From: Limnovirga soli
Lineage (GTDB): Bacteria; Bacteroidota; Bacteroidia; Chitinophagales; Chitinophagaceae
NCBI RefSeq assembly: GCF_013106755.1
Contig: NZ_WHPF01000004.1
Coordinates: 248,001 to 312,000, forward strand
Reading direction: 5' to 3'
Length of the DNA: 64,000 nt
A program made the translations under genes and the position numbers. The notes beneath the pieces were generated by a model. That model searched no databases. It was not told the origin of the DNA and worked only from the letters and a program-made list of their open reading frames with translations. Shown piece by piece: positions 9,183-17,862 of this stretch (the first letter of the stretch is position 1; every line of letters begins with the position of its first letter).

Positions 9183-10097
9183 ATGATAAAAATTCCGCCA
9201 TACCTAAAAAAGGGCGATACCATTGGCATTGTTTGCCCGGCCGGTTTTATGCCGGCCGAAAAAGCAGCAGCCTGTATTAACACCTTGCAGCAATGGGGCT
9301 TTAAGGTTAAAACGGGTAACACGTTGGGCAGTCAATTTCATTATTTTTCCGGCACTGATGAAGCCCGTTTGGCCGATTTACAACAAATGATTGATGATGA
9401 TACCGTTAAGGCCATCCTTTGCGGAAGAGGTGGCTATGGGGTTACCCGTATCATTGATCAACTTAATTTTAAACGTTTTGCCAAAAAGCCAAAATGGATT
9501 ATTGGCTATAGCGATATCACTGTATTGCATGCCCATCTGTATAGTACATTACATATTGCTTCCTTACATTCGCCCATGGCCGGCGCCTTTAACGATGGAG
9601 GTAGTAATAATGAGTTTGTTGGCTCGCTTCGTAAAGCCTTATTGGGTAAACCGGCAAGGTATACCTGCGCAGCGCATGCAAACAACAGGGCCGGCACGGC
9701 TACAGCCCAAATAGTGGGAGGTAACCTTTCGCTGGTAACCCATTTGCTGGGCTCTGCCAGGGCGTTTACCACTACGGGTAAAATACTTTTTCTGGAAGAT
9801 GTGGGTGAATATATTTATACCATCGACCGCATGATGATGCAACTGCTACATGCCGGTAAACTGGATAAACTGGCCGGACTAATTATTGGTGGCTTTACCG
9901 AAATGAAAGATACCACCATACCTTTTGGCGACGAGGTATATAATATAATTGCCGATAAAATAAAGCATTTTAAATACCCTGTTTGTTATCAGTTTCCGGT
10001 AAGCCATACAAATGAAAATTATGCTTTAAAAACAGGCGTTGTTCATCAGTTAATCGTAGGTAAAAAAGTAACGCTAAAAGAAATTGTTACCGCATAA
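9183..10097 (+). CDS. LD-carboxypeptidase (peptidase family S66)
   Basis: Family S66 enzymes cleave the L-Lys/mDAP to D-Ala bond in muramoyl tetrapeptides during murein recycling. The 304-residue length is normal. The three catalytic residues are recognisable: Ser110 in GYSDIT, Glu205 in LFLEDVGE and His275 in PVSHTNENYALKTG. GRGGYGVTRIIDQL precedes the serine loop, as in LdcA. There is no signal peptide, which suits a cytoplasmic recycling role. The gene stands alone between two gaps, and the following gap carries a facing pair of the interspersed repeat. Confidence 0.92.
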   Translation: MIKIPPYLKKGDTIGIVCPAGFMPAEKAAACINTLQQWGFKVKTGNTLGSQFHYFSGTDEARLADLQQMIDDDTVKAILCGRGGYGVTRIIDQLNFKRFAKKPKWIIGYSDITVLHAHLYSTLHIASLHSPMAGAFNDGGSNNEFVGSLRKALLGKPARYTCAAHANNRAGTATAQIVGGNLSLVTHLLGSARAFTTTGKILFLEDVGEYIYTIDRMMMQLLHAGKLDKLAGLIIGGFTEMKDTTIPFGDEVYNIIADKIKHFKYPVCYQFPVSHTNENYALKTGVVHQLIVGKKVTLKEIVTA

Positions 10098-10206
10098 TTA
10101 TAGGAAGATAAAGTGTTAGCGCATAGTGCGTTTTTACAATTGAATATTATTTAATAAACAGCATTCAATTTTTTTACCCGGCTATCTGCGCTCTGCTCAG
10201 CACCGC

Positions 10207-10293
10207 TTGCGTCGCACTCTTGTGCTGTAGAATGCTCATCTGCTGTTTAAGAAAAGCTTATACATGTTCCCAAAGTACAAGAGTGCGACGCAA
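10207..10293. repeat. Interspersed core repeat pair, copies 5 (forward) and 6 (reverse)
   Basis: TTGCGTCGCACTCTTGTGC at 10207-10225 faces GTACAAGAGTGCGACGCAA at 10275-10293. A CCCGGC boundary lies upstream, and GTAAAGC then GTGGCTAATA lie downstream. The arms could fold into a long hairpin between the carboxypeptidase and the asparaginase-like gene. Confidence 0.9.
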
Positions 10294-10351
10294 GTAAAGC
10301 CGCCCTTTGATTTGCAGTGTGGCTAATAAAACAGCAATCTATAATCTGCAG

Positions 10352-10359
10352 TATATTTG
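10352..10359 (+). promoter_or_regulatory. Candidate -7 box TATATTTG
   Basis: TATATTTG fits the Bacteroidota TAnnTTTG -7 consensus and lies 26 bases before the ATG at 10386. I see no well-placed -33 TTTG partner, so this is tentative. It supports the short start of the asparaginase-like gene over the longer frame that would run back to 10317. Confidence 0.4.
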
Positions 10360-10385
10360 TTATTGCAAAACCAAAAACGTGTATC

Positions 10386-10877
10386 ATGGCAATCAGAATA
10401 TTTATTACAGGTGGCACATTTGATAAAGAATACAATGAACTGAAAGGTGAATTGTTTTTTAAGGATACGCATATGCCAGAGTTATTGAAACTTGGCCGTA
10501 ATAAGGTGGAAGTGGAAATACGCACTTTGATGATGATAGATAGCCTTGAAATGAGCAACGACGACAGAGAACTGATAGCCAGGCAATGCAATAATGCCGA
10601 TGAAGATAAAATTATTATTACCCATGGCACAGATACAATGGCCGATACAGCAGCGGTTTTAGCCAGAGATGTGAAAGACAAAACCATTGTACTTACCGGC
10701 GCCATGATTCCCTATAAATTTGGTAGCTCCGATGGGTTGTTTAACCTGGGTAGTGCATTGGCATTTGTACAAAGTTTGCCCAAAGGTGTTTATGTGGCCA
10801 TGAATGGCCGTTATTTTCATTGGGATAATGTTAGAAAAAATAAGCAAACCGGTTCTTTTGAAGAAATACATAAATAG
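10386..10877 (+). CDS. Asparaginase-like protein, N-terminal domain only
   Basis: At 163 residues this matches only the N-terminal catalytic domain of L-asparaginase; the usual enzyme is about 330 residues with a second domain. It has the first threonine motif (ITGGTFDK, residues 6-13), the second (ITHGTDTM) and the LTGAMIPYKFGSSDG segment. Stand-alone N-terminal domains of this kind are known in several phyla, so this need not be a truncation. The stop is clean and the C-terminus (GRYFHWDNVRKNKQTGSFEEI) is typical of the short form. Whether it hydrolyses asparagine is uncertain. Confidence 0.85.
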   Translation: MAIRIFITGGTFDKEYNELKGELFFKDTHMPELLKLGRNKVEVEIRTLMMIDSLEMSNDDRELIARQCNNADEDKIIITHGTDTMADTAAVLARDVKDKTIVLTGAMIPYKFGSSDGLFNLGSALAFVQSLPKGVYVAMNGRYFHWDNVRKNKQTGSFEEIHK

Positions 10878-10954
10878 CATGTCTGTTGTAAAATAGCAGC
10901 ATATTACATACAGAATGGTTAACTTTAAAACTACTGTTGTTAAAGCAGGTAAAT

Positions 10955-11767
10955 ATGTTACAGGGATTGCTGCTTACTATTAATCCAACCATACTATACA
11001 TTGCCATTGGCTATATAGCTGTTGTGGTGCTTGCCTACTTTATACAGGAGCGGTTTATATTTAAGCCCGAAAAACTTTCCAGCGATTTTACCTACAAATA
11101 CGATATTCCTTTTAAAGAGCTTTTTTTTGAAATAGAACAGGGCGTAAGCATCAACGGATTACATTTTTATTGCAACAAACCCAATGGATTAATTCTGTAC
11201 CTGCATGGCAATACCCGCAGTATAAAAGGTTGGAGCAAATATGCAAAAGATTTTTACCGGTATAATTATGATGTAGTGCTTATAGATTATCGCGGATTTG
11301 GCAAAAGCACCGGTAAGCGCAGCGAAAAAGACATTTTAAAAGACATACAGTTTGTATATGATACTTTGGCTGTGATGTATCATGAACATCATATACTGGT
11401 GTATGGCCGTAGCATGGGTAGTGGTTTTGCAACAAAAATTGCTGCCGATAATAAGCCCAGGTACCTGATTATAGATTCGCCTTATTTTAGTTTTAAAAAA
11501 GTTGCTGAGCGTTATATTCCCTTTTTGCCACACCAATGGGTATTGAGGTATCATTTGCGTACCGATAAATGGATTACCAAAGTAAACTGCCATACCTATA
11601 TTATTCATGGTACCAAGGATTGGTTAATACCTATTAGCCATAGCGAGCAATTGCAGCAACTTAACCCACATAAAATTACCCTGATACGCATTCATGGTGG
11701 CGGACATAATAACCTGCCTTCTTACCCAGAGTACCATAATTTTATCAGGGATATTTTATTGTATTGA
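10955..11767 (+). CDS. Membrane-anchored alpha/beta hydrolase (first of a tandem pair)
   Basis: The 270-residue protein starts with one N-terminal transmembrane helix (about residues 10-28, ILYIAIGYIAVVVLAYFI) followed by an alpha/beta-hydrolase domain. The oxyanion region is LYLHGNTRS, the nucleophile is Ser153 in YGRSMGSG, and the acid and base are probably in HGTKDWLIP and GGGHNNL. It resembles the BEM46/ABHD13-type family. The ATG at 10955 is preferred to an in-frame TTG at 10937. The next gene encodes a paralogue of the same length 24 bases downstream, so the pair is a tandem duplication in one operon. Confidence 0.88.
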   Translation: MLQGLLLTINPTILYIAIGYIAVVVLAYFIQERFIFKPEKLSSDFTYKYDIPFKELFFEIEQGVSINGLHFYCNKPNGLILYLHGNTRSIKGWSKYAKDFYRYNYDVVLIDYRGFGKSTGKRSEKDILKDIQFVYDTLAVMYHEHHILVYGRSMGSGFATKIAADNKPRYLIIDSPYFSFKKVAERYIPFLPHQWVLRYHLRTDKWITKVNCHTYIIHGTKDWLIPISHSEQLQQLNPHKITLIRIHGGGHNNLPSYPEYHNFIRDILLY

Positions 11768-11791
11768 TATTTGCACCATAACAACAGCAGC

Positions 11792-12604
11792 ATGCGTAAC
11801 AAAATAAGAAAATGGGTAGTGGTAATTGTGGGTCTGTATATTGTAATTGGTGCTGCACTGTATTTTTTTCAGGATAAGCTGTTGTTGCATCCAACACCGT
11901 TGGCGGCCAATTATCAGTTTCATTTTCAGCAAGCTTTTACTGAGATAAACCAGCCTTACGATCATACTACCAGTTTTAATATTATCCGTTTTGCAGCCCA
12001 GGGTTTGGTTCGCCATGGTGCGGTAATTTATTTTCATGGTAATATGGAAAATATAAACCACTATGCTGCATACGCACCGAATTTTACCAAAAATGGTTAT
12101 GATGTTTGGATGATGGATTACCCGGGTTATGGTAAGTCAACCGGCCCGCTAAATGAAGCAATCTTATATACAGAAGCACTGCAGGTGTATAAAATGGTAA
12201 GGGGCGCAGGCTATGCTACGGATAGCATTATTATATACGGAAAGTCATTGGGTACGGGCATTGCAGCCCAATTGGCCAGTATAAGAGATTGTAAAAAATT
12301 AATCCTGGAATGCCCCTATTACAGTATAGAACACCTTGCTGGTGCATATGCATGGATGTATCCGGTATCGTGGATGTTGCATTATCATTTACCCACCTTT
12401 CAAAACCTTCAAAAAGTTACAGCACCTGTTATTATTTTTCATGGTACCAAGGATGGTACGGTGCCCTTTAGCAATTCCTTGTTATTGCAATCTACCGTAT
12501 TTAAAAAGGGTGATACGCTGTTTCCTGTAAATGGTGCAGACCATAATAATATTTTCGATTTTACACAAGCCCGGCAATTGCTGGATAGTGTGTTAATACA
12601 ATAA
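11792..12604 (+). CDS. Membrane-anchored alpha/beta hydrolase (second of a tandem pair)
   Basis: This is a 270-residue paralogue of the preceding gene, with the same plan. A single N-terminal transmembrane helix (WVVVIVGLYIVIGAALYFF) precedes a hydrolase domain with IYFHGNMEN, nucleophile Ser152 in YGKSLGTG, HGTKDGTVP and a terminal GADHNN. The corresponding motifs in the upstream copy differ at many positions, so the duplication is old. The substrate is unknown; related proteins act on small esters or lipids. The start is the ATG at 11792; a TTG at 11771 would extend it back by seven residues. Confidence 0.88.
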   Translation: MRNKIRKWVVVIVGLYIVIGAALYFFQDKLLLHPTPLAANYQFHFQQAFTEINQPYDHTTSFNIIRFAAQGLVRHGAVIYFHGNMENINHYAAYAPNFTKNGYDVWMMDYPGYGKSTGPLNEAILYTEALQVYKMVRGAGYATDSIIIYGKSLGTGIAAQLASIRDCKKLILECPYYSIEHLAGAYAWMYPVSWMLHYHLPTFQNLQKVTAPVIIFHGTKDGTVPFSNSLLLQSTVFKKGDTLFPVNGADHNNIFDFTQARQLLDSVLIQ

Positions 12605-12659
12605 ATACAATTATTGGCCCGGCAGAAAACCAAAAAGCAGCTTTACTTGCCACAGTTTA

Positions 12660-12898
12660 CCCCGATAATTTCGGGGCTCGGTTCAGGGTTCGGAGCTTTG
12701 GGCGGCAGGCGGGGAGTGATGTTTATTACGCCATTTCTGCCGCCATTATAACAAACCGTACAAGAGTGCGACGCAAGTAAAGCCCCAACAAAAACAACTG
12801 CCGGGTACAAAAAAATCAGCAGATAATACTTCAATTGGCCATAATAAGACTTGCTTGTCATATGCTACTTACCAACTTGCAATGCTGGCTAGTAGCAT
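12660..12898. other. Gap with two small dyads around repeat copy 7
   Basis: The 413-base gap 12605-13017 has no gene that I can support. CCCCGATAATTTCGGGG (12660-12676) can fold as a six-base-pair stem and may end the hydrolase transcript, although no T-run follows. ATGCTACT at 12862-12869 is complementary to AGTAGCAT at 12891-12898. Repeat copy 7 lies between them. Confidence 0.4.
12758..12776 (-). repeat. Interspersed core repeat, copy 7 (reverse)
   Basis: Exact core GTACAAGAGTGCGACGCAA followed by GTAAAGCCCC, with the GCCGGGTACAAAAA boundary about 30 bases on. Confidence 0.9.
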
Positions 12899-13023
12899 GA
12901 ACAATTTGTGCATCGCAGATACCAATAGTAAAATAGCTTAGGTAAGCCCACCAAAAATTAACCATGTACATTATAGTATACGCTAACCAAAAAACTATTA
13001 AATTTAAGTATTAAACCGTGCTT

Positions 13024-13524
13024 ATGATTGTTATTATATTGCTTGCACTCATCTTGCTGCTATTGTTGTATTTCTTTATTATAAAACCTTTATTTATGTC
13101 ACAAGTATTAACCCATTACCACTTCAGGGTTGAATGGGGTGGAACCAACATTGGCTTTACGGAAGTATCAGGACTTGATATTGAAGTAGAAGCTATTGAA
13201 CATAGAAATGGCAGCTCGCCGGTGGATAGTGTTGCTAAAATTCCCGGTCTGCGTAAATATGCCAATATTACCCTTAAGCGGAATATTAGTGCCGGAGATA
13301 GCGACTTTTTTGATTGGATTAACACCAAGCTGATGAGCACTATCGAGCGAAGAGATGTAGTAATTTCCCTGCTTGATCAGGAACATACTCCAGTGATTAC
13401 CTGGCGGGCAAGAAATGCTTTTCCCATACAATACCGTGGTCCGGTGCTGCAATCCTGCGATGGCGGTATAGCCACAGAAACCCTTGTGTTGGCGCATGAG
13501 GGGCTAATAGTGGAAAACGTTTAG
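13024..13524 (+). CDS. Phage tail tube-like (T4 gp19 family) protein with N-terminal membrane helix
   Basis: From residue 25 on (SQVLTHYHFRVEWGG, then TEVSGLDIEVEAIEHRNG and PGLRKYANITLKR) the protein closely matches the T4 gp19-like tail tube proteins of contractile injection systems. Such proteins normally begin at the internal ATG (13096 here). Upstream in the same frame is an uninterrupted, very hydrophobic stretch of about 20 residues, so the full product of 166 residues would be membrane anchored. No sheath, baseplate, spike or AAA gene is nearby. Alternative starts are a GTG at 13018 and the ATG at 13096. Its role is unknown; it is not evidence of a working injection system. Confidence 0.8.
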   Translation: MIVIILLALILLLLLYFFIIKPLFMSQVLTHYHFRVEWGGTNIGFTEVSGLDIEVEAIEHRNGSSPVDSVAKIPGLRKYANITLKRNISAGDSDFFDWINTKLMSTIERRDVVISLLDQEHTPVITWRARNAFPIQYRGPVLQSCDGGIATETLVLAHEGLIVENV

Positions 13525-13608
13525 TATCTGTTTATTTTACCTTGCTATAACGGGCACTTTAGGATTAAACAGGATAATTTATGTTTACACCTTATCCTGC
13601 TTGCAAAA

Positions 13609-13647
13609 AAACAGCCGAACAAAGTATTTGCATTTGTTCGGCTGTTT
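13609..13647. terminator. Bidirectional terminator between convergent genes
   Basis: AAACAGCCGAACAAA (13609-13623) and TTTGTTCGGCTGTTT (13633-13647) form a perfect 15-bp stem with a 9-base loop. A-rich sequence precedes the left arm and the right arm ends in Ts. It lies between the tube-like gene and the GH3 gene, which converge, and can serve both. Confidence 0.85.
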
Positions 13648-13660
13648 GCTATAATACAGG

Positions 13661-15910
13661 TTATTGTGCGTAGGTAAATCGGGCTTTTTTAGTGCCTATC
13701 ATTAGTTCAAAATCTCCTGGTTCGGTTACTGTTTTTAATTGTGCATTTACAAAGGCGAGATCATTTTTATTAATAGTGAAACTTACCTGCTGGCTTTCGC
13801 CGGCCTTTAGTGTTATCTTTTTAAATGCCCTCAATCTTTGCATATTTGGTGTTATGCTGGCAAACAAATCATGCGAGTATAATTCTACTGTATGCTTGCC
13901 ATCAATTGCTCCGGTATTTTTTACTGTAACCGATACTGTTAGGTTTTCTTCACCTTTTAGGATGGTGTTGCTTAGGGTGATATCGCTATATTCAAAACTG
14001 GTATAGCTTAAACCCCAACCAAAAGGAAACAAAGGCATATAGCCGGTTTTAATATTGTCGTTAAACACTTCTCTTACATCTTCAGTTGGTTTGCGGTCGT
14101 ATAATACCATTTCGCCCATACTACGCGGATAGCTGAATGGCAAAATGCCGTTGGGGTTATAATCGCCAAACAATACATCGGCAATGGCTTCTGCTGTTTT
14201 CTTTCCACTCCAGTAAGCCATTAATATACCTTTCATAGCAGGTGCTATTGAAGTAATAAAACGAGGCCTTCCTTCGGTAAGCACCAATATTACCGGTTTG
14301 CCTGTTAATGCAGCCGCCTGTGCCAATTGCAATTGTTCTTCTGGTAAGGCCAACTCTGTAGTATTGCCCGGACTTTCAGCATATGCATTTTCGCCCAAGC
14401 AAAGGATGATAACATCCACATTTGCTGCCGCTTTTTTTAACTGACTGGCATCAAAGTTTACTACATTGTCAAAGCCCTTGCCGGTAGTCGTTACTATATT
14501 GGCAGCACCTACTTTCTCTGTAATGGTTTGTAGAATTGTTTTACTGTCTGCAGGATACCATTCTTCCTGATTGCCTTGCCAGGTATAACTCCAGCATCCG
14601 TTCATAGCGCTGATGCTTTGTGCACCAGGGCCGGCTACCAGCACTTTTGTATTTTTAGAAAGGGGTAATACTTTGTTGTCGTTTTTTAATAGGGTCATGG
14701 CTTCTCTGGCTGCATCAAGTGCCAGTGCCTGATAGGCTGGTTTGCCAAAATTGGCTACTGCAGCATCTTCAGGATAGGGGTTGTCAAACAAACCCACTTT
14801 CATTTTTAAGGTTAAAATTCTGCGTACAGCATCATCAATACGGCTCATAGGTACTTCTTTATTTTTTACAGCCTCCAACAATAAATCATAAAATGAAAAA
14901 TCGTTGGGTACCATGCTCATGTCAATACCGGCATTAATGGCCATGGCAACTGCTTCACGTGGCGATGCTGCCACATTATGGCGGTCGTTCAGGCGTTTTA
15001 TATCTTCCCAGTCAGTTACAATTAATCCTTTAAATCCAAGCTCAGTGCGCAATACATCGGTAAGTAAGTATTTGCTGGCATGTACTGGCTCACCATTTAT
15101 TTCGCTGGAGTTAATCATAATACTTGATGAACCAGCTTTTACCGCTTCGCGAAACTGGGGTAAATAATATTCACGCATTTCAATTTCGGGCATATAAATC
15201 GGCGTTCTGTCTTTACCTGTTCTGGAGGCAGAATAGCCCAAATAATGTTTCATACAACTGGCTACAGCGGTTATATTTTTTAAACCATCTTCTTCATAAG
15301 CTTTTATTCCGGCCGCGCCCATGGTGGTGCCAATAAAAACATCCTCACCATAGGTTTCGGGGAAACGTGACCATAGGGGTTGGCGGCCGCAATCCAATAC
15401 AGGTGCAAAGTTCCAGCGCACACCCGATGCCCTTAATTCATTGGCCGTAACCTTTGCTGCGCTTGCAACCAGTTCTGTATTTCTGGTTGCAGCCATGGCT
15501 ATATTCTGAGGAAACAAGGTGGAGTTAAGAGTGTAGGTTTGTCCGTGTATCGCATCCAATCCGTAAATCACCGGAATTTTTAATCGGGTATTTTTTGTTT
15601 CATCCTGTATCTCGGTCATCATGTTACGCCAGGTATCTACACTTAAAGCATGTGCGGTAGTGTTTAAAATAGAGCCCACTTTGTAATCGTTAATAGCTTT
15701 TTTTAAAGCAGCAGGGTCCAGGCTGCCATCCTGATTACCACCCCCACCTTTTGCTACTACGGCAAGGGTTACTTCTGTCATTTGACCCACTTTTTCTTCC
15801 AGGGTCATTTGTTTAATAATCGTTTCTATTTTTTGTTTTTCTGCTGGCGTTTGTGCCAAAGCCAATTGGAAAATGGCAAGGCAAATAGCAATGCTGACAA
15901 GCTTTTTCAT
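13661..15910 (-). CDS. Glycoside hydrolase family 3 beta-glucosidase, secreted
   Basis: A 749-residue GH3 enzyme of the BglX type, likely periplasmic, with signal peptide MKKLVSIAICLAIFQLALAQ. The (beta/alpha)8 domain has LKIPVIYGLDAIHGQ and the Lys-His pair MKHYLGYSASRTGKDR. The catalytic nucleophile is Asp300 in GLIVTDWEDI. The alpha/beta sandwich domain follows, with ILCLGENAYAESPGNT, and a fibronectin-III-like domain closes the protein (residues about 650-745). It removes terminal beta-linked glucose or related sugars from oligosaccharides. It is a single gene convergent with the tube-like protein. Confidence 0.95.
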   Translation of the reverse strand: MKKLVSIAICLAIFQLALAQTPAEKQKIETIIKQMTLEEKVGQMTEVTLAVVAKGGGGNQDGSLDPAALKKAINDYKVGSILNTTAHALSVDTWRNMMTEIQDETKNTRLKIPVIYGLDAIHGQTYTLNSTLFPQNIAMAATRNTELVASAAKVTANELRASGVRWNFAPVLDCGRQPLWSRFPETYGEDVFIGTTMGAAGIKAYEEDGLKNITAVASCMKHYLGYSASRTGKDRTPIYMPEIEMREYYLPQFREAVKAGSSSIMINSSEINGEPVHASKYLLTDVLRTELGFKGLIVTDWEDIKRLNDRHNVAASPREAVAMAINAGIDMSMVPNDFSFYDLLLEAVKNKEVPMSRIDDAVRRILTLKMKVGLFDNPYPEDAAVANFGKPAYQALALDAAREAMTLLKNDNKVLPLSKNTKVLVAGPGAQSISAMNGCWSYTWQGNQEEWYPADSKTILQTITEKVGAANIVTTTGKGFDNVVNFDASQLKKAAANVDVIILCLGENAYAESPGNTTELALPEEQLQLAQAAALTGKPVILVLTEGRPRFITSIAPAMKGILMAYWSGKKTAEAIADVLFGDYNPNGILPFSYPRSMGEMVLYDRKPTEDVREVFNDNIKTGYMPLFPFGWGLSYTSFEYSDITLSNTILKGEENLTVSVTVKNTGAIDGKHTVELYSHDLFASITPNMQRLRAFKKITLKAGESQQVSFTINKNDLAFVNAQLKTVTEPGDFELMIGTKKARFTYAQ

Positions 15911-16074
15911 AAAGTATTTTAATTGGGTTTTAAAATGGCAATAAAGGTAGTACCAATTTTGGTAAAAAAGGGTTTCATAATGTCATAGTGACACAATGAT
16001 TATTATCAGTTAAAAAAGTATTGATTTGAGCACGGGAATTACTAGCCAAACAAAGGACGACGATTGCACATTCG

Positions 16075-16093
16075 TTGCGTCGCACTCTTGTAC
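16075..16093 (+). repeat. Interspersed core repeat, copy 8 (forward)
   Basis: Exact core TTGCGTCGCACTCTTGTAC in the 264-base gap between the GH3 gene and the ABC permease; both genes are on the minus strand. Nothing else is recognisable in that gap. Confidence 0.9.
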
Positions 16094-16174
16094 GTTCCGA
16101 TCCTTTATTGAACTCTGCTAAAGCAAAAGGCTAATCCAAATCTAAGTATTACCTGAAGCTGTATTGATACCGAA

Positions 16175-17743
16175 TTATAAATGCCTGATCTCGTATTTTC
16201 TTATTGTAAATCCGGTAATAATTAACCCCGAAATCATTAAAAGCATCAGACTTAAATAAGCTGAACTATTATTTAGTGCACCAAAATAATCGGCAAATGG
16301 TATACTGTTCAGGTTGGTATAGGTTATAGCAAAAAACAATATCTCGAATAGTTTTTTACCTCCGGTAAGTATGCCCAGCGCCGCTGCCAATAACACAATA
16401 AATATGGCACCTGCAAGCAGGTAAATCACCGGCATAAATTCACCACCTGCCAGGTAGCGCACCATAAGCGGGAGCGCAAGTCCGGCCATTAAAATAATGC
16501 CGGCTATAATTTGCGAAGGCAATAATCTTTCAATAGGCTTGTAGCTGGCATAGGTAAAATAATGTATCCGGTTAGTTTTTTCTTTTGTGGTAAGATCACT
16601 AAGGCGGCCCACCTGTAAAAACCAAAGTGCCGGCAATACAAATTGATGGGCAATGTTTAGTGTGGTAAATAGTAAAGCAATCATACCCCCAATATTTAGT
16701 ACCCAAAACCATTTTGGCCCTTTACGAAAAAGCATCAGCAATTCTGTTTTAATAAATGGCAGTATACCATAATCTGTGCTGATAGCAGGTAAGGCAGCAA
16801 TTTTAATATCCTGTAATAGATTACCTGCAGGCAAATTTTCGGTAAGATTTTTTTTCTTCTTTTTTACTTTTATCACCGCTTTAGCATCAAATCGGTTAAA
16901 AAACAAAGAAGCTATAAAAACCAATGCCACACTCAACGCCACCCAAATCAACCTGCTTACAATATATAGTGCTGGCCAGGGCATTCCATTAAATACAAAA
17001 GTTTTTAATTCCTTCTTTGCACTAAAATTAAACCCAATAGAAGAAACGGTTGCTTTTGCATCAAAATGCTGTTGTACAAAGCTTTCCATACCCATGGTTA
17101 CCACTTTTACACCAAATGGGTCAAGAATCATTTTTAGGGTTGATCCGCCGCCGGGCAAAATATTGGCCGTAATAATGCCAAAAAGGAAAAAGAAACTCAT
17201 ATAATGCAGGGCCAGCCACCTGCCCAGAAACACTTCTGAAACAATAGCAAAAGCAGCAATAAAAAATATGGCTGGCAGGGTAGTAAGCAGGTAGGGTAAT
17301 ACAAACTGGACTATATTAAAATCAGCCCCGTTGCTGCGGACAAAGAACAGTATAATACCCATGGCAAAAACAATTCCGGTAATGGTGAGCAGTACCAAAA
17401 AATTACTCAGCATTTTAGACAACAGGTATTTAAAATTGCTGATTTGAGTGGTGGCAATAATCATCCCCACTTCGGTTTCAATATCTTTTTTAATACTGTT
17501 GTTTACCAGGTAAAAACCAATGAGTGAAAGGAATATGCTGGTCATAATCGCGGTAACATATCCAATCCATGTAGCATTATTTTCGCCCACATAGTTGCCA
17601 ATTTTAACGGTACTGTAATTGGCATCTGCTGCGGGTAAAAAAGTATAAGCCAAATACAGGCTAATGGCAAGTGTAACCAGAAATGCATAACTTCTGGTGC
17701 GTTGCAGGTAATCTCCTTTTATTATACTTTTAAATAAAATCAT
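16175..17743 (-). CDS. ABC transporter permease (ABC-2 type)
   Basis: The 522-residue integral membrane protein has about 12 hydrophobic segments in two sets of six, separated by a soluble stretch near residues 265-345 containing VKVKKKKKN. The first segments (RSYAFLVTLAISLYLAYTFL, TAIMTSIFLSLIGFYLVNNS) and the conserved IKKDIETEVGMIIATTQISN helix fit ABC-2 family exporters. The internal duplication means one polypeptide may supply both membrane halves. It is downstream of an ATPase gene on the same strand and probably pairs with it. The substrate is not predictable; drug, lipid or peptide export is plausible. Confidence 0.85.
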   Translation of the reverse strand: MILFKSIIKGDYLQRTRSYAFLVTLAISLYLAYTFLPAADANYSTVKIGNYVGENNATWIGYVTAIMTSIFLSLIGFYLVNNSIKKDIETEVGMIIATTQISNFKYLLSKMLSNFLVLLTITGIVFAMGIILFFVRSNGADFNIVQFVLPYLLTTLPAIFFIAAFAIVSEVFLGRWLALHYMSFFFLFGIITANILPGGGSTLKMILDPFGVKVVTMGMESFVQQHFDAKATVSSIGFNFSAKKELKTFVFNGMPWPALYIVSRLIWVALSVALVFIASLFFNRFDAKAVIKVKKKKKNLTENLPAGNLLQDIKIAALPAISTDYGILPFIKTELLMLFRKGPKWFWVLNIGGMIALLFTTLNIAHQFVLPALWFLQVGRLSDLTTKEKTNRIHYFTYASYKPIERLLPSQIIAGIILMAGLALPLMVRYLAGGEFMPVIYLLAGAIFIVLLAAALGILTGGKKLFEILFFAITYTNLNSIPFADYFGALNNSSAYLSLMLLMISGLIITGFTIRKYEIRHL

Positions 17744-17802
17744 TTGGTTGCTTTTTTAATTCAGCATTGGTAGCTGTTTTTTTGTTGAATAGCATTACCG
17801 GT

Positions 17803-17821
17803 GTACAAGTGTGCGACGCAA
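17803..17821 (-). repeat. Interspersed core repeat, copy 9 (reverse), inside the ABC operon
   Basis: GTACAAGTGTGCGACGCAA in the 119-base gap between the ATPase and permease genes, followed by GGAAAGCTG and a CCGGCTCAAAAAA boundary. It is one of the copies placed between two genes of the same likely transcript. Confidence 0.9.
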
Positions 17822-17862
17822 GGAAAGCTGTATACTTGTACCACAGTCCGGCTCAAAAAAAG

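Noticed and set aside
13024-13524. Contractile injection system or prophage
   Set aside because: Only the tube-like gene is present; neighbours are ordinary metabolic genes.
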